From assembly GCA_035524495.1 (NCBI GenBank), contig DATKOR010000057.1, positions 1 through 18,092 on the forward strand: 18,092 nucleotides of DNA, in the 5' to 3' direction. Below, one piece after another: positions 13,874 to 18,092 of the stretch (position 1 is its first letter; each line of letters starts with the position of its first letter). The notes below the pieces were generated by a model. It had not been told where the DNA came from and made no database searches. It was given only the letters and a program-made list of their open reading frames with translations. The translations under genes were made by a program, and so were the position numbers. The stretch comes from CAIKZZ01 sp035524495 (GTDB lineage: Bacteria > Pseudomonadota > Gammaproteobacteria > Steroidobacterales > Steroidobacteraceae).

Positions 13874-14555
13874 CGCTCGCGGGATCGGCGATGTGCGGCA
13901 GCGTGTTGAAGCTCACGAGGCTGCGGCGCGCGCCCGAGTAGCGCACCTCGGTGAGCGCCGTGTTCCTCAGCACCGCCGAGAGCTCGATGACCCGCTCGTC
14001 GTCGAGGCCGAGCAGCGCCCCGGCCGCCGACGACACGAGGCCGCCCGAGCTGAAGGCGAGCACGCGGCCGGGCGCGGCGCACAGCGCATCGAGCGCCCGC
14101 GTCGCGCGCGTGCGGAACTCCCCCCAGCTCTCGATGCCCGGCACCGCGTGCAGGCCGCGCGCCCACTCGCCCATCACGCGCCGGTAGGTGACGAAGAACT
14201 CGCGCAGGATGCGCGCCTTGAGCGCGGGATCGGCCGGCTCGACGGCCGTCTCGCCGAGGCCCTCCGCGCCGAGCGCGTGGCGCATGACCGCGGCGCCGTC
14301 GTGCTCGTCGAGGAGCTCGAGCTCCGTGGGCTCGGGCCAGGCGCCGCCGTGCAGCGCCGCCTCCTCGGCCGCGAGCATCAGCGTCTCGCGGTGGCGGCGC
14401 CGCGGGCCCACGAACACCGCGTCGAAGCGCTCGCCGCTGCGCGCCAGGTGGCGGCCGAGCGCGCGCGCCTGCTCGCGGCCGAGCGGCGAGAGCGTGTCGT
14501 AGTCGGTGCCGAAGAACGACGCCTGCGCGTGGCGCACGAGGACGAGCTCGCCCAT
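13860..14555 (-). CDS. Histidine phosphatase superfamily protein with altered active site
   Basis: The 231-residue product starts with LVRHAQASFF, the phosphohistidine motif (Arg8, His9), where the common RHG is RHA. The second arginine is probably Arg54 (PRRRHRET), and an acidic residue is at Glu84 (DEHDG). The second histidine, usually in SHGG, is replaced: AFSSGG puts Ser170 there. A similar TSGG/SSGG form occurs in a subgroup of bacterial histidine phosphatases with RHGQASFG..DYD N-termini, so the protein may still be active with a different general mechanism or substrate. No signal peptide is seen. The start ATG lies 7 bp after the fadE stop, so the two are in one operon, and the Shine-Dalgarno is weak. 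The 3' end overlaps the permease gene. The substrate is unknown. Confidence 0.88.
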   Translation of the reverse strand: MGELVLVRHAQASFFGTDYDTLSPLGREQARALGRHLARSGERFDAVFVGPRRRHRETLMLAAEEAALHGGAWPEPTELELLDEHDGAAVMRHALGAEGLGETAVEPADPALKARILREFFVTYRRVMGEWARGLHAVPGIESWGEFRTRATRALDALCAAPGRVLAFSSGGLVSSAAGALLGLDDERVIELSAVLRNTALTEVRYSGARRSLVSFNTLPHIADPASATDV

Positions 14556-14562
14556 CGTGCGC

Positions 14563-17028
14563 TCAGGCGACCTGCTGGCTCGGGACCGTGGCGTGCGCCT
14601 GCCGGCCTATGTCGTGCGGGTCGAAGTCGTCGACGTGCACGATCTCCATGACCTTGCGGTCGTAGTCCTTGAGCTGCGCGGCCTCGGTCTCGGTGATGAT
14701 GCCGGCGGCGAGCGCCTGCTGGATCTGGCCCGGCAGGTCGAGCGCGCTGACCCTCCCGGTCTTGACGCCCTCGACGCGGATGCGCTTCTCGATCGGCTCG
14801 GCGGCGAGCGAGAGCACGAGCGCCTCCTGCAAGAGCCCGAGCGCGTTGCCGGGCTCGACGGCGCGGAACACCCCGTCCGTCAGCCGGTCGCGGGCCTCCG
14901 ACGGCGTCATCACGATGTCGACGATCTGCCGGCCGAGCCGGTCGGAGGGCGCCGAGTAGGTGAGCCCGCGCGGGAAGACCATCAGCCGCATGAGGCCGGC
15001 GAGCCAGCGGATGGGGAAGTTGCGCAGGAACCCGTGCAGCTGCTCCTGGGCGCGGTACAGCAGGTGCCGGCACGCCCACTCGACGAGCGGCTGGTCGGCG
15101 TCCGGGCGATCCTGGTTGTCGTAGTGCTTGAGCACCATCGAGGCGAGGTACATCGAGGAGAGCACGTCGCCGAGCCGAGCCGACAGGCTCTCCTTCTTCT
15201 TGAGGTAGCCGCCGAGCGAGAGCATCGCGACGTCGGTCGCGAACGCGAAGCTCGCACTGAAGCGGTTGATGTGCTGGAAGTAGCGCGTCGCCGCGCCCGA
15301 GTCCGGCACCCGCGAGAAGCGCGCGAGGGTCATCGCCATCACGAGCGAGCGCGCGGCGTTGGAGATCGTGAAGCCGATGTGGCCGAAGAGCGCGCGGTCG
15401 AACTCGCCGAGGCCGCGCTCGCGGTTCGGGTCCTTCGCGGCGTTCATCTCCCGGAGCACGTACGGATGGCAGCGCACCGCGCCCTGCCCGAAGATGATGA
15501 GGTTGCGGGTCAGGATGTTCGCGCCCTCGACGGTGATCGCGATCGGCACCGCCTGGTAGCCGCCGCCGAGGTAGTTCCTGGGACCGAGGCACACGCCCTT
15601 GCCGCCGTGCACGTCCATCGCGTCGTTGGCGACGACGCGCCCGAACTCGGTGCAGTGGTACTTCAGCATCGCCGACGGCACCGAGGGCTTCTCGCCGCCG
15701 TCGATGGCGCCCGCGGTGACCGAGCGCGCCGCATCCATGATGTAGGTGAGGCCGGACATCCGCGCGAGCGCCTCCGAGACGCCCTCGAAGCGCCCGACCG
15801 ACATGCCGAACTGGCGCCGGATGCGCGTGTAGGCGCCGCTCGCGAACACCCCGGCCTTCGCGGCGCCGGTGGTGTTCGAGGGCAGCGAGATGCAGCGGCC
15901 GACCGACAGCTGCTCGACGAGCATGCGCCAGCCCTGGCCCGCCATCTTCGCGCCGCCGATCAGCTGCTCGAGCGGCACGAACACGTCCTTGCCCTGCACC
16001 GGGCCGTTCTGGAACGGGACGTTGAGCGGCAGGTGGCGCCGGCCGATCGTGACGCCGGGCGTGCCGCGCGGGATCAGCGCGCAGGAGATGCCGATGTCGG
16101 CCTTGTCGCCGAGGAGCTTGTCCGGGTCGAACATCCGAAACGCGAGCCCGATGACGGTCGCGACCGGCGCGAGCGTGATGTAGCGCTTCTGGAAGTTGAG
16201 CCTGACGCCGAGCACCTCGCGGCCCTGCCAGGTGCCCTTGCAGACGATGCCGGTGTCGGGGATGGAGGCGGCGTCCGAGCCCGCGCGGGGGCCCGTGAGC
16301 GCGAAGCACGGCACGTCCTCGCCGCGCGCGAGCCTCGGCAGGTAGTGCGCCTTCTGCGCGTCGGTGCCGTAGTGGAGCAGGAGTTCCGCGGGCCCGAGCG
16401 AGTTCGGGACCGCGACCGTCGAGCACAGCGTCGCGCTCCTGCTCGCGACCTTCACGAGCACGCACGAGTGCGCGTAGGCCGAGAACTCGAGGCCGCCGTA
16501 CTTCTTCGGGATGATCATCGCGAAGAAGCCCCGGCTCTTCATGAACTCCCAGGCCTCGGGCGGCAGGTCGCCGAGCTCGTGCGTGACCTGCCAGTCGTCG
16601 ACCATCCGGCACAGCTCCTCGCAGGGCCCGTCGAGGAACGCGCGCTCCTCGCTCGTGAGCTCCGGGCGCTTGGCCGACATCAGCTTTTCCCAGTTGGGAC
16701 CGCCCGTGAAGAGCTCGCCGTCCCACCACACGGTGCCCGCCTCGAGCGCCTCGCGCTCGGTCGAGGACATCGAGGGGAGCATGCGCCGGTAGATCCGCAG
16801 GAACGGCCGCGACACGAACGCGAGCCGAAGCGGGCCGACGTTGAGCAGCGCGAGCGGCGCGAACAGCACCCACACGAACGTCTTCCACGGCCAGCCCGCG
16901 GCGCCCCAGAACGTGTACGCGACGAGCAGCGCCCCGAGCACGAGCGTCGCGCGCGCGAGGCTCAGGCGGCGGTAGGCGACGTACAGAAGGGTTCCGGCGA
17001 AGACGATCAGCCAGGCGACGCTCAGCAT
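14563..17028 (-). CDS. fadE: Acyl-CoA dehydrogenase FadE
   Basis: This flavoenzyme catalyses the first oxidation of fatty acyl-CoA in beta-oxidation, giving trans-2-enoyl-CoA. The 821-residue length matches the large FadE class (814 in E. coli), and the match is collinear. Two or three N-terminal hydrophobic segments (about 3-20, 28-45 and 48-66) anchor it to the membrane. The acyl-CoA dehydrogenase core follows, with THELGDLPPEAWEF (about 150-163), FFAMIIPKKYGGLEFSAYAH, VPNSLGPAELLLHYGT, CFALTGPRAGSDA (FAD/substrate loop), GRRHLPLNVPFQNGP and GKGVCLGPRNYL. The C-terminal DUF1974-like region contains KKKESLSARLGDVLSSMYLAS and ends with HVDDFDPHDIG. GGAGT lies 5 nt before the ATG. It is transcribed after a 289-bp gap and followed by the phosphatase gene. 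Confidence 0.96.
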   Translation of the reverse strand: MLSVAWLIVFAGTLLYVAYRRLSLARATLVLGALLVAYTFWGAAGWPWKTFVWVLFAPLALLNVGPLRLAFVSRPFLRIYRRMLPSMSSTEREALEAGTVWWDGELFTGGPNWEKLMSAKRPELTSEERAFLDGPCEELCRMVDDWQVTHELGDLPPEAWEFMKSRGFFAMIIPKKYGGLEFSAYAHSCVLVKVASRSATLCSTVAVPNSLGPAELLLHYGTDAQKAHYLPRLARGEDVPCFALTGPRAGSDAASIPDTGIVCKGTWQGREVLGVRLNFQKRYITLAPVATVIGLAFRMFDPDKLLGDKADIGISCALIPRGTPGVTIGRRHLPLNVPFQNGPVQGKDVFVPLEQLIGGAKMAGQGWRMLVEQLSVGRCISLPSNTTGAAKAGVFASGAYTRIRRQFGMSVGRFEGVSEALARMSGLTYIMDAARSVTAGAIDGGEKPSVPSAMLKYHCTEFGRVVANDAMDVHGGKGVCLGPRNYLGGGYQAVPIAITVEGANILTRNLIIFGQGAVRCHPYVLREMNAAKDPNRERGLGEFDRALFGHIGFTISNAARSLVMAMTLARFSRVPDSGAATRYFQHINRFSASFAFATDVAMLSLGGYLKKKESLSARLGDVLSSMYLASMVLKHYDNQDRPDADQPLVEWACRHLLYRAQEQLHGFLRNFPIRWLAGLMRLMVFPRGLTYSAPSDRLGRQIVDIVMTPSEARDRLTDGVFRAVEPGNALGLLQEALVLSLAAEPIEKRIRVEGVKTGRVSALDLPGQIQQALAAGIITETEAAQLKDYDRKVMEIVHVDDFDPHDIGRQAHATVPSQQVA

Positions 17029-17317
17029 GGGCGACTCCGTGCCGCAGAGGGTCTGCGGGTGATCATACCGAAAGAAATCGGCCGCAGAGTCGCGAACTTA
17101 AGGAACCGTACGACCGGTCGTTTTCATGGATCACGCCGGGGCCAGGCCTGCGGCGGATCCGCGGCCCCGATCCGCACCGCTGCCGGCGCTCGCGGGGACC
17201 CGCGGCGGCCCTCAGAGTGGCCCGGCGCGGCCGACCGATCGCCGGCTGTACCAAATTCGTTCAAAGCGCGGGTCCGAGCCCCCGCATCCACCCCCCGCGG
17301 TGCGATCGGCTGAGCGC
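17029..17317 (-). promoter_or_regulatory. fadE upstream region with candidate -10 and palindrome
   Basis: This 289-bp gap has no gene I can support. On the leftward strand TATGAT (17067-17062) is a good -10 element, about 34 bp upstream of the fadE ATG. No clear -35 hexamer is found 16-18 bp further out, the best being ACTCTG. The surroundings (17070-17104, 17118-17127) are the least GC-rich part of the region. A perfect 12-bp palindrome lies at 17110-17121. The Shine-Dalgarno is GGAGT (17038-17034). The rest, 17128-17317, is GC-rich with no recognised signal apart from a palindrome at the marC stop. Confidence 0.5.
17110..17121. promoter_or_regulatory. Candidate operator palindrome upstream of fadE
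   Basis: ACGACCGGTCGT is a perfect 12-bp inverted repeat, centred about 50 bp upstream of the putative fadE -10 element. That position suits an activator site or a distal repressor site. It does not match the E. coli FadR consensus or the PsrA GAAAC-N4-GTTTC pattern as I know them. No regulator gene is next to it. Confidence 0.35.
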
Positions 17318-17322
17318 TCAGC
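17309..17322. repeat. 14-bp palindrome at the marC stop codon
   Basis: GCTGAGCGCTCAGC is a perfect inverted repeat that contains the marC stop codon. As RNA it could form a 5-bp stem with a GCGC loop. No T-run follows, so it is at most a weak terminator or an mRNA 3'-end stabiliser. Confidence 0.4.
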
Positions 17323-17986
17323 TCACGGGCGCGGGCGCGAAGCTTAAGGAACCGAGGAGCTCGGCGGCGCCCGACCACAGCACCTGGATGCCGATGCAGA
17401 ACAGCAGGAACGCCGTCAGCCGCACGACGATGATCGTCCCGGTCGGGCCGATCGCCCGCGCGAGCCGCTCGGAGTAGCGGTAGAAGAAGTAGACGAGCAG
17501 CGCGAGCGCGAGCACCGCGAGCACGGTCTCGGCGAAGAACGCGAGCTCGGCGCCGAGGCGCGTCGGGCGGTTGGCGCCGACGCCGATCGCGACCGAGATC
17601 GTCCCCGGCCCGGTCGTCATCGGCATCGTCAGCGGGTAGAACGCCAGCCGGCTCGGCGTCACGCTGTCGGGGAGCGCGCTCGCGGTCTCGCTCCTGCGCT
17701 GCTCGGTCGTGTCCGGCCCGCTCAGCATCCGCCAGCCGCTGATCGCGATCACGATGCCGCCGGCGACTTTCAGCACCGGCAGCGAGACGCCGAAGAAGCT
17801 GAGCACGTAGGCGCCGACGTAGAGCGAAGTGGCGACGATCGCGAACGCGTAGATCGCGACCCAGCGTGACACCTGCGCGCGGACGCGCCCGGGCAGGTCC
17901 TGCGTCGCGCTGAAGAAGATGAACGCGCTCGACAGCGGGTTGACGATCGAGAAGAGCGCCGTGAACGCCAGCAGGAACGTCGTCAA
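17318..17986 (-). CDS. MarC family integral membrane protein
   Basis: The 222-residue protein has six likely transmembrane helices and MarC/YhgN signatures. These are FSIVNPLS (12-19) in the first helix, VAGGIVIAISGWRML in the third (about 74-88), and FYPLTMPMTTGPGTISVAIG (about 115-134), the conserved second-half repeat. It sits in the inner membrane. The molecular function of this family is not established; despite the name, E. coli MarC is not shown to cause drug resistance. The start is a TTG at 17986-17984, chosen because AAGGA lies 6 nt upstream. It overlaps the TGA of the preceding gene by 2 nt (TTGA), which indicates coupled translation. The next in-frame ATG or GTG would remove much of the first helix. 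Confidence 0.9.
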   Translation of the reverse strand: MTTFLLAFTALFSIVNPLSSAFIFFSATQDLPGRVRAQVSRWVAIYAFAIVATSLYVGAYVLSFFGVSLPVLKVAGGIVIAISGWRMLSGPDTTEQRRSETASALPDSVTPSRLAFYPLTMPMTTGPGTISVAIGVGANRPTRLGAELAFFAETVLAVLALALLVYFFYRYSERLARAIGPTGTIIVVRLTAFLLFCIGIQVLWSGAAELLGSLSFAPAPVS

Positions 17987-18092
17987 ATGAGTTCCTTGAC
18001 CCCGTCGCGCTCCTCGCGCAGCTCCTTGTCGGTGGCATCGAGCCGCGCGCGGCTGAACTCGCTGATCGCGAGGCCCTGGACGATCGTGTAGC
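17983..18092 (-). CDS. C-terminal fragment of an unidentified protein (cut by window edge)
   Basis: The last 36 codons of a gene enter from the right edge and stop at a TGA (17985-17983). The fragment contains YTIVQGLAISEFSRARLD, a charged helix and the C-terminus VKELI. Composition and codon use look like a real coding end: the third codon position is mostly G or C and the tail is amphipathic and charged. The stop overlaps the marC TTG start, so marC is the next gene of the same operon. I do not recognise the family from this piece. Confidence 0.65.
   Translation of the reverse strand, partial: YTIVQGLAISEFSRARLDATDKELREERDGVKELI

Noticed and set aside
17110..17124. Intrinsic terminator on the + strand (palindrome followed by TTTT)
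   Set aside because: The palindrome has no loop; folding leaves a stem of only about 4 bp, and no + strand gene ends there.
17098..17127. Nine-codon leader peptide upstream of fadE on the minus strand
   Set aside because: An ATG at 17127 reads nine codons to a TAA, but it has no Shine-Dalgarno and lies upstream of the likely transcription start.
1..18092. Mobile elements, prophage, CRISPR array, toxin-antitoxin or defence genes
   Set aside because: No transposase, integrase, regularly spaced direct repeats or Cas-like motifs were seen, and every long segment is accounted for by housekeeping-type genes.

Overview
This window is about 18 kb of very GC-rich (roughly 70% by eye), tightly packed chromosomal DNA. 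The gene content suggests a proteobacterium. FadD and FadE closely resemble the Escherichia coli enzymes, and the divergent tesA / ybbA-ybbP arrangement is the one seen in gammaproteobacteria. The genus cannot be read from the sequence. I saw no insertion sequence, phage gene, tRNA, rRNA or CRISPR array, so this looks like core rather than accessory DNA.

Layout. Positions 1-5525 read leftward as one lipid-centred cluster. In transcription order it holds tesA (GDSL lysophospholipase/thioesterase, 5525-4866), an MFS lysophospholipid-transporter/PlsC acyltransferase fusion (4866-2992), fadD (2862-1183), a dienelactone hydrolase family protein (1167-475) and an exported c-type cytochrome cut by the window edge (494-1). 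Rightward from the same start point run ybbA and ybbP (5527-8692), an ABC exporter-type ATPase and permease. The tesA and ybbA start codons are separated by a single base. A leftward single-pass membrane protein resembling an anti-sigma factor (9388-8696) converges on ybbP. Rightward follow a small conserved-looking hypothetical protein (9532-9927), 5-formyl-THF cyclo-ligase (10015-10695), formate-THF ligase (10768-12441) and an APC amino-acid permease (12458-13873). The right end reads leftward: a truncated unknown gene (18092-17983), a MarC-family membrane protein (17986-17318), a 289-bp regulatory gap, fadE (17028-14563) and a histidine-phosphatase family protein (14555-13860) whose 3' end overlaps that of the permease.

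How the genes may work together. Two beta-oxidation enzymes, acyl-CoA synthetase FadD and acyl-CoA dehydrogenase FadE, sit about 12 kb apart. TesA, the LplT-PlsC fusion and FadD together supply the steps for releasing, flipping, re-acylating and activating acyl chains of membrane phospholipids. The known trifunctional LplT-PlsC-acyl-ACP synthetase protein appears here without its synthetase part, next to a free-standing acyl-activating enzyme. The two folate genes are a one-carbon pair that both lead to 10-formyl-/5,10-methenyl-THF. Start codons are often not ATG: TTG for the cytochrome, tesA, ybbA and marC, and GTG for fhs, the permease and probably fadD.

I found no clearly novel system. The most interesting points are the split lysophospholipid-recycling cassette, the almost zero-length divergent tesA/ybbA junction, the phosphatase lacking its second histidine, and a perfect palindrome upstream of fadE.
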